DNA of 13,532 nucleotides from an alpha proteobacterium 3107 (GTDB lineage Bacteria > Pseudomonadota > Alphaproteobacteria > Rhodobacterales > Rhodobacteraceae): the NCBI GenBank assembly GCA_001483205.1, contig JPPB01000228.1:1-13532 (forward strand), given 5' to 3'. The notes under the pieces are model-generated. The model was not told the origin of the DNA. It searched no databases and saw nothing but the letters and a program-made list of their open reading frames with translations. Every line of letters starts with the position of its first letter. The first letter of the stretch is position 1. This document shows, piece by piece, positions 13,490 through 13,532 of this stretch. A program made the position numbers and the translations under genes.

Positions 13490-13532
13490 CTTCCTCCTCC
13501 GCTGCCAGTCGCCTCCCGCCCAACCTGAAGTT

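Overview
The window looks like a chromosomal segment of a GC-rich alphaproteobacterium, most likely of the Rhodobacterales (Roseobacter/Paracoccaceae type). The clues are the linkage ftsB-pdhA-pdhB, a pyruvate dehydrogenase E1 beta that begins with a lipoyl domain, a PstA with a long extracytoplasmic insert, and very high GC in all the conserved genes. No phage, transposon, CRISPR, tRNA or rRNA is visible. Almost every gene is on the minus strand; only aidB is on the plus strand. No gap between genes exceeds about 180 bases.

Region 1 (1-1924, minus): read in transcription order, ftsB (cell division), then pdhA (pyruvate dehydrogenase E1 alpha), a small VOC/glyoxalase-fold protein, and the first 24 codons of pdhB, which runs off the left edge. 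The last three form one tightly packed unit: the VOC gene starts inside the pdhA stop and ends directly against the pdhB start.

Region 2 (1925-4009): a divergent intergenic region holds a good promoter for ftsB and a 7-bp inverted repeat. On its other side is aidB (an acyl-CoA dehydrogenase-fold, alkylation-response protein). A 61-residue membrane/coiled-coil protein follows on the opposite strand.

Region 3 (4086-10462, minus): a complete phosphate uptake and signalling operon in the order pstS-pstC-pstA-pstB-phoU-phoB, preceded by a convincing Pho box. A strong hairpin lies between pstS and pstC, where it could set the excess of binding protein over transporter. The sensor kinase gene phoR is not in the window.

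Region 4 (10529-13489, minus): modA-modB-modC, a molybdate ABC transporter whose genes overlap by ATGA at both junctions. It is preceded on the same strand by an AT-rich gene for a 101-residue two-helix membrane protein of unknown function. That gene differs strongly in composition from everything else and is the best candidate for recent acquisition.

The genes are mostly well-known families, and I see no clear new multi-gene system. The points most worth a second look are the VOC protein embedded in the pdh operon, the AT-rich membrane protein ahead of modA, the small protein behind phoB, and the pstS-pstC hairpin.
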